Assembly (NCBI GenBank): GCA_937890875.1
Contig: CALAEB010000512.1
Location: 1 to 12,204, forward strand
DNA length: 12,204 nt
Reading direction: 5' to 3'
Source: an uncultured Anaerolineaceae bacterium
GTDB taxonomy: Bacteria > Chloroflexota > Anaerolineae > Anaerolineales > Anaerolineaceae
A program made the position numbers and the translations under genes. The notes beneath the pieces are model-generated. The model was not told the DNA's origin. It worked only from the letters and a program-made list of their open reading frames with translations, and ran no database searches. Below are positions 5,638 to 12,204 of the stretch, piece by piece (position 1 is the first letter of the stretch; each line of letters opens with the position of its first letter).

Positions 5638-6354
5638 ATGAGGCTTACGAAATTTGAAACAGTTTATCAGATGACTTTCATGCCTCGCATATTTCCGGTA
5701 AACTGTTATTTAGTCGAAGAGACGAATGACTTGACATTAATTGACGCGGGCATGGATTTTTGCGGAAAAGATATTCTCAAAACAGCGTCCAGGATCGGGA
5801 AACCGATCACCCGGATCATACTGACCCATCCACATGCCGATCATGTCGGCGCATTGGATTCTCTGAAAGCAAACCTTCCGGAGGCAGCTGTTTTCATCTC
5901 CGAACGTGATTCTTTCCTGATGAACGGAGATTTATCCCTGAAACCCGGAGAAGAGAACACGCCAATTCGTGGAGGGTTCAAAAAGGACTTGAAGACACGC
6001 GCGGATGTTTTGATCGCCGAAGGAGATTTGATTGGTTCTTTACGGGCGGTTGCCGTTCCAGGACATACTCCCGGTTCGATGGCTTTTTATGATACGCGGT
6101 CAAAAATGCTGATTGCCGGGGACGCATTCCAAACCAGAGGCGGATTGGCCGTAACCGGCGACATGCGGATTCTGTTCCCATTCCCGTCTGCAGCCACCTG
6201 GAGCAAAAGACAGGCCGTACAAAGCGCGAAGAAAATAAACCAGATGGATATTCGGTTTCTGGCTGTCGGGCATGGGAATGTACTCGAAAATCCCGCGTCA
6301 CTGATCAACGCTGCAATTCGGCGGGCAGAAGCTAAATTGCCGAGGCAGGTGTAA
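5638..6354 (+). CDS. Metallo-beta-lactamase-fold hydrolase
   Basis: This 238-residue protein has the full set of metal ligands of the MBL fold: THPHADHVG (H64, H66, D68, H69), H143 in PGHTPGS, D162 in IAGDAF, and H212 in VGHGNV. Both zinc sites should therefore be occupied. It has no signal peptide, so it is cytoplasmic. The overall style is that of small Firmicutes-type MBL hydrolases of the glyoxalase II-like group, which act on thioesters, lactones or phosphoesters; the substrate here cannot be told. The ATG at 5638 follows GGAG by nine bases. The gene is the first of a two-gene operon with a TetR regulator two bases downstream and has tandem operators at its promoter. This suggests a protein induced by a small molecule that it may itself break down. 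It is not likely to be a true beta-lactamase. Confidence 0.9.
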   Translation: MRLTKFETVYQMTFMPRIFPVNCYLVEETNDLTLIDAGMDFCGKDILKTASRIGKPITRIILTHPHADHVGALDSLKANLPEAAVFISERDSFLMNGDLSLKPGEENTPIRGGFKKDLKTRADVLIAEGDLIGSLRAVAVPGHTPGSMAFYDTRSKMLIAGDAFQTRGGLAVTGDMRILFPFPSAATWSKRQAVQSAKKINQMDIRFLAVGHGNVLENPASLINAAIRRAEAKLPRQV

Positions 6355-6356
6355 AT

Positions 6357-6935
6357 TTGGCGAAAGCAGGACTAACGGAAGAAGCTGTGCGGCAGGCGGC
6401 CATTGCGATCGCCGATAAAAAAGGGCTAAATCAAGTGACGCTGAAAGCGATCGCCGATCGTTTGAGAATAAAAACGCCTTCCCTGTACACCTATGTGGAC
6501 GGTTTGCCCGGACTGAATAATTTGCTGGCAGTTTATGGACTGCAATACCTGCGAAATGAACTTGCGGAGGCTGCGGTCGGATTATCCGGCAAAGACGCCG
6601 TTCACGCAATGGGAAGCGCCTATATCCGTTTCGCCAGAGAAAACCCCGGCCTGTATGAAGCCGCCCAATGGGTCAACAAGTGGCAGGACGAACGTACGGA
6701 AAAATTATCCAACGAGATCATTGATCTGGTTGGCAAAGTCCTGGCCGCTTTCCCGCAAGCGGAGAAAGACCAGACGCATCTCATCCGGATGTTCCGGTCG
6801 ATCTGTCACGGGTTTGCTTCTCTTGACAGGAACCATGGGTTTGGTATGCCGGTCAGCGTTGAGGAAAGCTTCTTTTTTGCGATCGAAATGATGCTGGCCG
6901 GCATCCAGTCAAAATACGGCGAAAATGCCGGTTGA
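6357..6935 (+). CDS. TetR family transcriptional regulator (WHG-domain type)
   Basis: The 192-residue protein has the TetR architecture: helices from residue 7, a helix-turn-helix at about 28-47 (VTLKAIADRLRIKTPSLYTY), and an all-helical ligand-binding C-terminal domain. That domain contains RFARENPGLYEAA, typical of the TetR_C_33 or WHG group. The start is a TTG at 6357, two bases after the stop of the MBL gene, with GAGGCAGGTG just upstream as ribosome binding site. The rare start codon may keep repressor level low relative to the hydrolase. It probably binds the two CCTAATATNNTTAG palindromes at 5587-5621 and so represses its own operon; the inducer may be a substrate or product of the hydrolase. 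No terminator is evident in the 45 bases before the converging thiD gene. Confidence 0.93.
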   Translation: MAKAGLTEEAVRQAAIAIADKKGLNQVTLKAIADRLRIKTPSLYTYVDGLPGLNNLLAVYGLQYLRNELAEAAVGLSGKDAVHAMGSAYIRFARENPGLYEAAQWVNKWQDERTEKLSNEIIDLVGKVLAAFPQAEKDQTHLIRMFRSICHGFASLDRNHGFGMPVSVEESFFFAIEMMLAGIQSKYGENAG

Positions 6936-6980
6936 AAACATTTCTATCCGGCCGCTCGTCACAATGGGTCCGCTGTCCTG

Positions 6981-7817
6981 TTAATCGTTGCGGACAACCG
7001 GGCTGGCGCCTTCGTCCAGCCATTGCAGCCCCTGACGATACAGCTCATAAAAATGATGTGTCGGACCGTTGCCTTTCCCGATCTCAAGCGCGTGTTCGAT
7101 CGCGGTGGTCACATACCGTTTTGCCCGATCCACCGCCTGCGGCACCGGCAGCCCAAGCGCAAGGTTCGACGCGATGGCGGATGAAAACGTACAGCCAGTG
7201 CCGTGGGTGTTTTTAGTCTCAATCCGGCCCGTCTCAAATTCAAAGAAACGGGACCCGTCATAAAGGATATCGACAGCATTCCCAATGGCATGGCCGCCTT
7301 TGACAATTACGTTTCTGCACCCCATTTGATAAATCTGTTCCGCTGCGGATTTCATATCCCCGATCGAACGGATTGATCCGGACGTGATTTTCTCCGCTTC
7401 AGGAATGTTCGGGGTCAAGACGTCGGCAAACGGAACAATGATCTTAATCAGCGATCCCACAGCTGTGGGATCCATCAGCGGCGCGCCGTTTTTTGCGACC
7501 ATCACCGGATCAATCACGATATTTTTCGGCTGATATTGACGCAACTTTTCCGCCACCGCCTCCATACAGACCGGCGTGGACAGCATCCCGATTTTTACGG
7601 CGTCGACATCGATATCCTCGAATACGGCGTCGATTTGTTTTTGGATCATATCCGGCGAAATGTCCTGGATACCGATCACCCGGCTCGTATTTTCTGCGAC
7701 AACTGAAACGATCACACTCATGCCAAAAACACCGTGGGCAGAAAATGTTTTCAGGTCTGCCTGAATTCCCGCTCCGCCGCTGCAGTCCGATCCCGCGATA
7801 CTTAAAACTTTTTTCAT
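6981..7817 (-). CDS. thiD: Hydroxymethylpyrimidine/phosphomethylpyrimidine kinase ThiD
   Basis: ThiD phosphorylates HMP and HMP-phosphate to HMP-diphosphate, the pyrimidine half of thiamine. The 278-residue sequence carries the ribokinase-like hallmarks: the N-terminal VLSIAGSDCSGGAGIQADLKTF (4-25), VIDPVMVAKNG (101-111), LTPNIPEAE (134-142), VKGGHA (172-177) and the anion-hole THGTGCTFSSA (204-214) with C209. The ending GPTHHFYELY is also typical. The ATG at 7815-7817 has AGGAG nine bases upstream (7826-7830 on the plus strand). The gene stands alone, without thiE or thiM nearby, and is headed by a TPP riboswitch that confirms the thiamine assignment. The extra C-terminal tail of roughly 15 residues beyond the usual end has no recognised motif. 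Confidence 0.96.
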   Translation of the reverse strand: MKKVLSIAGSDCSGGAGIQADLKTFSAHGVFGMSVIVSVVAENTSRVIGIQDISPDMIQKQIDAVFEDIDVDAVKIGMLSTPVCMEAVAEKLRQYQPKNIVIDPVMVAKNGAPLMDPTAVGSLIKIIVPFADVLTPNIPEAEKITSGSIRSIGDMKSAAEQIYQMGCRNVIVKGGHAIGNAVDILYDGSRFFEFETGRIETKNTHGTGCTFSSAIASNLALGLPVPQAVDRAKRYVTTAIEHALEIGKGNGPTHHFYELYRQGLQWLDEGASPVVRND

Positions 7818-7859
7818 TAAAATTTCTCCTGATCTGGCACTTCAAGTTGTTGATTAAAT

Positions 7860-7886
7860 AAAAAAGACTTTCCGGTCAGGAAAGCC
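7860..7886 (-). terminator. Riboswitch-controlled intrinsic terminator in the thiD leader
   Basis: On the minus strand GGCTTTCC (7879-7886) pairs with GGAAAGTC (7866-7873) around a TGACC loop, followed by six T (7860-7865). Its 5' arm, GCTTTCC, can instead pair with GGGAAGC at the 3' end of the TPP aptamer (7917-7923). Ligand-bound aptamer would therefore free the terminator, and unbound RNA would disrupt it. Confidence 0.88.
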
Positions 7887-7912
7887 TCAAATACGCTGTA
7901 TTACGCAGATGA

Positions 7913-8001
7913 AATTGCTTCCCTACGCCAGTGTTAACTGGAATCAGGTTCAAGGGGTCAGGTTTTAACCTTCTCAACTGTGGATAAGTTCCCCCGCAAT
8001 T
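7913..8001 (-). ncRNA. TPP riboswitch (THI element)
   Basis: Read on the minus strand, the leader has the conserved THI-element parts in order: P1 closed by AATTGC/GCAATT (7996-8001 with 7913-7918), GGGG of P2, a TTGAGA form of the usual CUGAGA (7972-7977), CTTGAACCTGAT (7943-7954), the P4/P5 hairpin CCAGTTAACACTGG, and the terminal GCGTAGGGAA (7919-7928). An extra small hairpin, AGGTT-AA-AACCT, sits after the TTGAGA motif, as in many Gram-positive-type members. The expression platform is the terminator at 7860-7886. High TPP should lower thiD transcription. Confidence 0.95.
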
Positions 8002-8041
8002 GTTCCAATTTATTAAATTTTTAAAACATCTTTCTGGCTTG

Positions 8042-8047
8042 ATTATA
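8042..8047 (-). promoter_or_regulatory. Putative -10 element of thiD
   Basis: A perfect TATAAT is read on the minus strand. Transcription would start near 8035, about 35 bases ahead of the TPP aptamer and 218 before the thiD start codon. I see no good -35 at the right distance. Confidence 0.5.
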
Positions 8048-8117
8048 TCAAATTCATGTCACCAAGGCCAGCAATTCGAAGAAAATTTAGCTGGGCCTTT
8101 CGGATAAAGAGAGAAAA

Positions 8118-8168
8118 TTTGATGTTCTTTTATTTTTGCACTTTACGTAAAAACAAAAGAACATCAAA
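8118..8168. repeat. Long near-perfect inverted repeat (51-nt hairpin) between divergent genes
   Basis: TTTGATGTTCTTTT (8118-8131) matches AAAAGAACATCAAA (8155-8168) for 14 perfect pairs. After one A/C mismatch, TTTTTGC (8133-8139) pairs with GTAAAAA (8147-8153), leaving a 7-base loop. An alternative centre is the perfect palindrome TTTACGTAAA (8142-8151). No T-run follows on either strand and no gene ends nearby, so it is not a normal terminator. The surrounding stretch 8048-8330 has no supported gene. Confidence 0.85.
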
Positions 8169-8180
8169 GAATCCTTCGCT

Positions 8181-8219
8181 TATTTCGAAACGTTGAAGAA
8201 GATCCGGTATTTCGAAATA
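8181..8219. repeat. Pair of TATTTCGAAA sites, the second a 12-bp palindrome
   Basis: TATTTCGAAA occurs at 8181-8190 and again at 8208-8217, 27 bp apart. The second extends to the perfect palindrome TATTTCGAAATA (8208-8219). Both lie about 80-120 bp before the DUF1385 promoter and could be regulator binding sites, or chance in an AT-rich stretch. Confidence 0.5.
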
Positions 8220-8299
8220 TAAAAAGAATTAGGAAGTTCATCTCAAAATTCAATGCCTTTATCCGGCGCAAACGAATAGTAATTGAAACGATTTTAGTA

Positions 8300-8305
8300 T
8301 ATAAT
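8300..8305 (+). promoter_or_regulatory. Putative -10 element of the DUF1385-comEA-yqeY-pgpH operon
   Basis: A perfect TATAAT lies 25 bases before the ATG. The expected -35 position holds TAGTAA, a poor match, and TTGAAA at 8283-8288 is too close (11 bases). Transcription would start near 8312, just ahead of GGAGA at 8316-8320. Confidence 0.45.
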
Positions 8306-8330
8306 CCAACACAATGGAGAAATAAAAAAA

Positions 8331-9233
8331 ATGTCAAATGAAAAATTACCTTCCTATGGAGGCCAGGCATTAATTGAAGGCGTCATGATGCGCGGAGGCA
8401 GCCATGTTGTTGCTTCGATGCGGGCCCCCGATGGTCATATCGAAGTTATCCATGAAACATTAGGCGGAATTTACACCAGCGGGATCAGGAAGATCCCCTT
8501 TTTGCGGGGTTTGATCGTGCTGTGGGATTCGTTGGTTCTCGGAATGCGATTTCTGACAGCCTCCGCAAATGTGCAGACCGGTGAAGATGAGAAGATTGAG
8601 GGTCCGGAAATGATTTTAACTTTAGTACTGTCATTTGGGATTGCGATCATTTTTTTCTTTCTGGGACCGGCATGGATTGCCCAATTAATTGAAAATCACA
8701 CCAATATTTCCCAATGGCTCGGCCATTTAATCGAGGGCGTGCTCCGGCTGGCAGTGGTAATCGGATATATGGTTCTGGTCTCCCGAATGAAAGAGATCAA
8801 ACGGGTCTTCCAATACCACGGGGCCGAACATAAGACGATCAATGCGTTCGATAACGGACAGGCGATCACATTAGAAAATGTCCGGGAACAATCCCGTTTG
8901 CATCCGCGCTGCGGAACGGCTTTTATGGTCACCGTAGTTGTGATATCGGTTGTATTATTTATCCTGATCGGTCCGCTTACCAATACGCTGGCGTCCAGAT
9001 TAATCAGCCGGGTCTTGCTGATCCCCGTAATCACCGGAATTTCTTATGAATACATCCGCTGGAATGCACAGCACCTCGACAATCCCATCGTAAAAGTTCT
9101 CTATCGTCCGAATTTGCTGGTGCAAAAAATCACGACAGCGGAGCCGGATGATTCAATGATTGAGTGTGCGATCAACTCGTTCAACCTGATGCTTGCGTAT
9201 GAAAACGGTTCGGAAAAGGAAATCGTGGGATGA
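8331..9233 (+). CDS. DUF1385 family membrane protein (YqhQ-like)
   Basis: This 300-residue protein matches the DUF1385 family, whose best-known member is Bacillus YqhQ. The family has no agreed function. Hallmarks are the N-terminal YGGQALIEGVMMRG (9-22), followed by MRAPDG, then the loop QYHGAEHKTINAFD (161-174) with several conserved His and Glu residues, and HPRCGTAFMV (191-200). There are about four membrane segments (roughly 95-118, 133-151, 197-215 and 223-240). The invariant YHGAEHKTI and HPRCGT boxes sit between the second and third segments and look like a metal or cofactor site. The ATG at 8331 has GGAGA ten bases upstream. It is the first gene of a compact operon, with the comEA start one base after its stop. 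Confidence 0.92.
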   Translation: MSNEKLPSYGGQALIEGVMMRGGSHVVASMRAPDGHIEVIHETLGGIYTSGIRKIPFLRGLIVLWDSLVLGMRFLTASANVQTGEDEKIEGPEMILTLVLSFGIAIIFFFLGPAWIAQLIENHTNISQWLGHLIEGVLRLAVVIGYMVLVSRMKEIKRVFQYHGAEHKTINAFDNGQAITLENVREQSRLHPRCGTAFMVTVVVISVVLFILIGPLTNTLASRLISRVLLIPVITGISYEYIRWNAQHLDNPIVKVLYRPNLLVQKITTAEPDDSMIECAINSFNLMLAYENGSEKEIVG

Positions 9234-9234
9234 G

Positions 9235-9786
9235 ATGAACAAGTGGTGGTATCCGGTGATTTTGGCTGTGCTGGTTGGAATTCTTTTCAGCGGGATAATC
9301 CTTCTGATCGCTTCAGCGCCGCGCGGCGTTCCGATTGTGCTATCAAACCTTTCCACACCGGCCAAAATCCGTTTTGAAATATATGGAGCCATCAGACAAC
9401 CGGGAGTATATTCCGCTCCCGCGAATATCCGGGTTGAGGATGCGGTTGCTTACGCCGGAGGCTTTACAGAATCGGCTGATATTTCGGCCAGCCACTTAGC
9501 CGCGGCCGTTTCCGACAGTGACCAAATCCTGATTCCTACCCGGGCCCTGTACGAGGCCACAATTACCCCGATGATCAAAAACAGCACCGGGGAGAAAATC
9601 AACCTTAACACTGCGGATATCGAAGAGTTGCAGTCACTTCCGGGAATCGGAGAAAAAAAGGCAAAAGATATCATCCATTTCAGAGAAACGAACGGCGGAT
9701 TTTCCGATGTCGCCGATTTGTTGGATATTCCGGGTTTCGGCGAAAAAACCGTCGACCAATTTTTGGATTTGATCACGATCGAGTGA
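9235..9786 (+). CDS. comEA: ComEA-like helix-hairpin-helix DNA-binding protein with SLBB domain
   Basis: ComEA is the membrane-anchored DNA receptor for natural transformation. With the ATG at 9235 the protein has 183 residues: a single N-terminal membrane anchor (YPVILAVLVG to about residue 28), an SLBB domain (FEIYGAIRQPGVYSAPANIRVEDAVAYAGG, 47-76), a linker, then two helix-hairpin-helix motifs in the ComEA order. These are INLNTADIEELQSLPGIGEKKA (122-143) and LLDIPGFGEKT (162-172). An upstream ATG at 9193 lies inside the DUF1385 coding region, so I reject it; 9235 is one base after that gene's stop and gives the expected MNKWW-anchor start. No comEC, comEB or pilus genes are in the window, so whether the organism is competent cannot be told. 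The HhH part could bind DNA non-specifically. Confidence 0.92.
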   Translation: MNKWWYPVILAVLVGILFSGIILLIASAPRGVPIVLSNLSTPAKIRFEIYGAIRQPGVYSAPANIRVEDAVAYAGGFTESADISASHLAAAVSDSDQILIPTRALYEATITPMIKNSTGEKINLNTADIEELQSLPGIGEKKAKDIIHFRETNGGFSDVADLLDIPGFGEKTVDQFLDLITIE

Positions 9787-9803
9787 GGATAAGGAAACGA
9801 ACT

Positions 9804-10256
9804 ATGGGAATAAAAACAGACCTCGAAGAAGCTGTAAAAGAAGCGATGAAAGCTCATGATGAGGATAAAAAAAGAGTGTACCGGATGGCGCTCGCTTCCA
9901 TCAAGTTTTCTGAAAAAAATCTCGGGAAAGGTCTTGATGAGGGCGAAGTTACCGCAATTATCCAAAAAGAAATTAAAATTAGAAATGAGACGTTAGCTGA
10001 AGCAAAAAAAGCCGGCAGGGCGGAAATGATCGCTAATGCGGAAGAAGAAATATCGCTGCTGGAGGCATTCCTTCCCAAACAGCTTTCTGCGGAGGAACTC
10101 AAAGCTATTGTGCTTGACGCAATCCGCGAAAACAACGCTCAGAGTATTGCCGATATGGGAAAAGTGATGAAATCCGTTTTGGAAAAAGCAAAAGGGAAAG
10201 CTCCGAATGATGTTGTCAGCAAAACGGTAAAAGAATGTCTGTTGAAAAATGATTGA
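9804..10256 (+). CDS. yqeY: GatB/YqeY domain-containing protein
   Basis: The 150-residue protein is a stand-alone GatB/YqeY family member. The domain is also found at the C-terminus of the amidotransferase subunit GatB, where it contacts tRNA, so an RNA-related role is usually guessed. Characteristic segments are VKEAMKAHDEDKKRVYRMALASIKFSE (10-36), EVTAIIQKEIKIRNETLAEAKKAGR (48-72), EISLLEAFLPKQLSAEEL and the C-terminal DMGKVMKSVLEKAKGKA. I place the start at the ATG at 9804, which has AAGGA about eight bases upstream; a GTG at 9783 would overlap the comEA stop and add a basic tail not expected for the family. The gene's last eight bases overlap the start of pgpH. Bacillus also has yqeY in the gene cluster that contains the pgpH homologue yqfF. 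Confidence 0.92.
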   Translation: MGIKTDLEEAVKEAMKAHDEDKKRVYRMALASIKFSEKNLGKGLDEGEVTAIIQKEIKIRNETLAEAKKAGRAEMIANAEEEISLLEAFLPKQLSAEELKAIVLDAIRENNAQSIADMGKVMKSVLEKAKGKAPNDVVSKTVKECLLKND

Positions 10257-12204
10257 ACTCGAAAAGACGACCGCATCGCATCCTGAAAAAGCGAATTCGA
10301 ATTTATGGCGGGCACTGATATTTATCATCAGCGTGTTATTAACGTTTGCACTTCTGCTGATCCAGATTTCGGTCAGGAAATCAAGTTACAGCCTGCAAGT
10401 GGGAGACGTTGCGACGCAGGACATTTTGGCTCCGAGAACGGTCACTTACGTCAGTGAAATTCTGACGGAGCAGGCAAGAAAAGACGCTGAAGATATGGTC
10501 GGCAAAGTGTATTTGCCGGCGGATCCGACCATTTCAAGAAATCAGGTACAGCAGCTTCGATACGCATTTCAGTTTATCACCACGATCCGTGAAGATGAAT
10601 ATGCATCGGACTTACAAAAAATTGATGATATCAACCATATCATGTATTTCCGGCTGGATGAAGGAACAATCAACCAGATACTGGACCTGAATGATGAAGA
10701 TTGGGAGACGGTCCAAACTGAAAGCCAGCGTATCCTTGAACTTGTTATGCAGAATTCGATCCGGGATACACAGGTGATTTCCGAAATCGAAAACATTCCG
10801 ACGATGGTGAATTACTATATTACACCGCAGAATGCGACGCTGATCAGCAGCATCACGCAAAAATTTGTGGTACCCAACAGCATCTACAGCGCCGAATTGA
10901 CCGAACAGAGCAAAAAAGACGCTCGGAATGCCGTTCAGACCCGAGAAAGAACTTTTGTTGCCAACCAGACAATCGTATCCCGCGGGCAAATCATTACGGA
11001 ATTAATTTACGAAGCGCTGAATGAGATGGGGTTGGTCTATTCAAAAGATAATACGCAAAGGTTCATTGCCGCGGGCTGTATGGTTCTCGGACTGGCTGTT
11101 TTCGCTCTGACCTTTTTCGGGTTGGGAGGCAGCTCAAAAAAAATAAATCTGCGGGAAAATATACTAATCGCTTTCCTTTATCTGGTCTTCCTTTTCTCGG
11201 CTCGGCTTCTGATCCCCAACCGCACCATTCTGCCGTTTATTTTTCCGATTCAGGCGCTTGGATTAACCATAGCCTGTTTATGCGGCAACGCATACGGATT
11301 TGTTTTTTCGATCATTATTGGGATTTTGGTACCCTACGATTTTACAGCTGCTATTGGCTACACGACATTTTATATCATTTCTTCGATCGTCGGTATTCTG
11401 GTATTACGAAAAGGCCGGCAGATTTCCTATTTTTTGCTGGCCGGATTAAGCGCAGGCGCCGTAGGGATTCCCATCATTCTAGCATATCAGTTTATCAACA
11501 AGACCGTTGATATGGCGGGGATTCTGACGTTGGCGGCAGCATCGCTGCTCAGCGGATTAATTTCAGCTGCGATTACGCTTTTCTCGCAATATCTGTTTTC
11601 GAGATTTATCGGCTTGGCAACTTCACTGCAACTGATGGAAATCATCCGTCCCGATTCGCCGCTGCTCCAATATATTCTGAACGCCGCACCCGGCACCTAT
11701 CAGCATTCATTAATGGTCGCCAACCTGTCCGAACAGGCTGCCAAAGAAGTCGGCGCAGATTCGCTGCTGGTCCGGGCCGGGGCAATGTACCATGACGCGG
11801 GCAAAGCGATCAACCCTTCCTTTTTCGTCGAAAATCAGGTCACAGGGAATTTGAACCTGCATCAGGATATCTCTCCCAAAGACAGCGCAGCTTCGATTAT
11901 TCAGCATGTGCCGGACGGCGTCAATCTGATCAAGAAATACAAACTTCCGGAAATCATCATCGATTTCGTCGAACAACATCACGGAACCAATGTGACCCAG
12001 TTGCAGCTGAATCAGGCAATGAACGGTCCCGACGCGAAAGACGTCAACATTGCGGATTTTACTTATCCCGGCCCCAGCCCGCGATCAAAAGAAACGGCGC
12101 TGGTAATGCTCGCAGATACCTGCGAAGCGCGCGCAAGAGCGGAAAAACCGAAAAATGATGAAGAAATCAATGAACTGGTGAAATCCGTCTTCGATTATTA
12201 CAGC
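10249..12204 (+). CDS. pgpH: 7TM-HD family cyclic-di-AMP phosphodiesterase PgpH (3' end outside window)
   Basis: The frame starting at ATG 10249 is open through the last base, 652 codons with no stop, so this is the largest gene here and is cut by the window edge. Enzymes of this family hydrolyse c-di-AMP and respond to signals in the outer domain. Order of parts: one membrane segment (about 21-42), a roughly 230-residue extracytoplasmic 7TMR-HDED domain, a multi-pass membrane block (about 272-460), and a cytoplasmic HD domain. The HD domain has QHSLMVANL (H486), AMYHDAGKA (H515, D516), EQHHGT (H577, H578) and MLADTCEA (D623), so the metal ligands are complete. The ATG overlaps the yqeY stop by eight bases and has a weak ribosome binding site, which points to coupled translation. 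The next gene may be ybeY, as in many bacteria. Confidence 0.94.
   Translation, partial: MIELEKTTASHPEKANSNLWRALIFIISVLLTFALLLIQISVRKSSYSLQVGDVATQDILAPRTVTYVSEILTEQARKDAEDMVGKVYLPADPTISRNQVQQLRYAFQFITTIREDEYASDLQKIDDINHIMYFRLDEGTINQILDLNDEDWETVQTESQRILELVMQNSIRDTQVISEIENIPTMVNYYITPQNATLISSITQKFVVPNSIYSAELTEQSKKDARNAVQTRERTFVANQTIVSRGQIITELIYEALNEMGLVYSKDNTQRFIAAGCMVLGLAVFALTFFGLGGSSKKINLRENILIAFLYLVFLFSARLLIPNRTILPFIFPIQALGLTIACLCGNAYGFVFSIIIGILVPYDFTAAIGYTTFYIISSIVGILVLRKGRQISYFLLAGLSAGAVGIPIILAYQFINKTVDMAGILTLAAASLLSGLISAAITLFSQYLFSRFIGLATSLQLMEIIRPDSPLLQYILNAAPGTYQHSLMVANLSEQAAKEVGADSLLVRAGAMYHDAGKAINPSFFVENQVTGNLNLHQDISPKDSAASIIQHVPDGVNLIKKYKLPEIIIDFVEQHHGTNVTQLQLNQAMNGPDAKDVNIADFTYPGPSPRSKETALVMLADTCEARARAEKPKNDEEINELVKSVFDYYS

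Noticed and set aside
5638..6354. Antibiotic-resistance beta-lactamase
   Set aside because: It has the MBL fold but no signal peptide, and its style is that of general cytoplasmic hydrolases.
6932..7216. Plus-strand open frames across thiD, also 7493-7861
   Set aside because: Shadows of thiD, whose motifs are continuous on the minus strand.
8118..8168. Rho-independent terminator
   Set aside because: No T-run follows the stem on either strand, and both neighbouring genes are transcribed away from it.
8164..8370. 68-codon minus-strand open frame overlapping the DUF1385 start
   Set aside because: Low-complexity hydrophobic and basic translation from AT-rich intergenic sequence; it overlaps the real gene's start and promoter.
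9193..9234. Upstream ATG as start of comEA
   Set aside because: It lies within the DUF1385 coding region, and the ATG at 9235 gives a normal membrane-anchor start immediately after that gene's stop.
9450..9965. 171-codon minus-strand open frame
   Set aside because: Antisense to comEA and yqeY, both of which have clear family signatures.
11280..11510. Plus-strand open frame inside the last gene, and minus-strand frames at 10612-10989 and 11710-11982
   Set aside because: They are out of frame with the continuous 652-codon pgpH frame starting at 10249.

Overview
The window looks like ordinary bacterial chromosome of moderate GC. The proteins are a mix seen in Firmicutes and in Chloroflexota of the Anaerolineae type: the Asp23-nusB pair, ATP-type PEP carboxykinase, DUF1385/YqhQ, ComEA, YqeY and a 7TM-HD c-di-AMP phosphodiesterase. 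I lean towards an anaerobic Anaerolineae-like organism, but this is inference from gene content and style only. I see no phage genes, transposase, CRISPR array or obvious defence system.

Layout: (1) 1-1151, plus strand: a possible 3' end of an unknown membrane protein, then asp23-like and nusB, six bases apart. (2) 1152-3084: pckA, with a roughly 110-nt leader holding two hairpins and a strong intrinsic terminator after the gene. (3) 3111-5416, minus strand: a NimA-like flavin-binding protein gene abutting a divergent A24-type prepilin-peptidase-like gene, a tRNA-Met(CAT), a decapitated second tRNA-Met copy, and radC. (4) 5579-6935, plus strand: a near-consensus promoter overlapped by two palindromic operators, driving a metallo-beta-lactamase-fold hydrolase and a TetR regulator, apparently self-regulating. 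(5) 6981-8047, minus strand: thiD under a TPP riboswitch with a readable antiterminator/terminator switch. (6) 8048-8330: a divergent intergenic region with a long hairpin and a pair of palindromes. (7) 8331-12204, plus strand: a tight operon DUF1385 - comEA - yqeY - pgpH; the last gene runs off the window end and is open for 652 codons.

How the genes work together: the asp23-nusB pair matches the yqhY-nusB order of Bacillus, and the yqeY-pgpH part recalls the yqeY...yqfF region, where pgpH is usually followed by ybeY. The MBL/TetR pair is the clearest regulatory unit. The thiD leader is a clear thiamine-responsive switch. The most unusual items are the decapitated tRNA copy beside radC, the orphan A24-like protein coupled to a flavin-binding protein, and the unexplained hairpin at 8118-8168. 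I do not find a convincing undescribed multi-gene system; the signals worth following are regulatory and structural.
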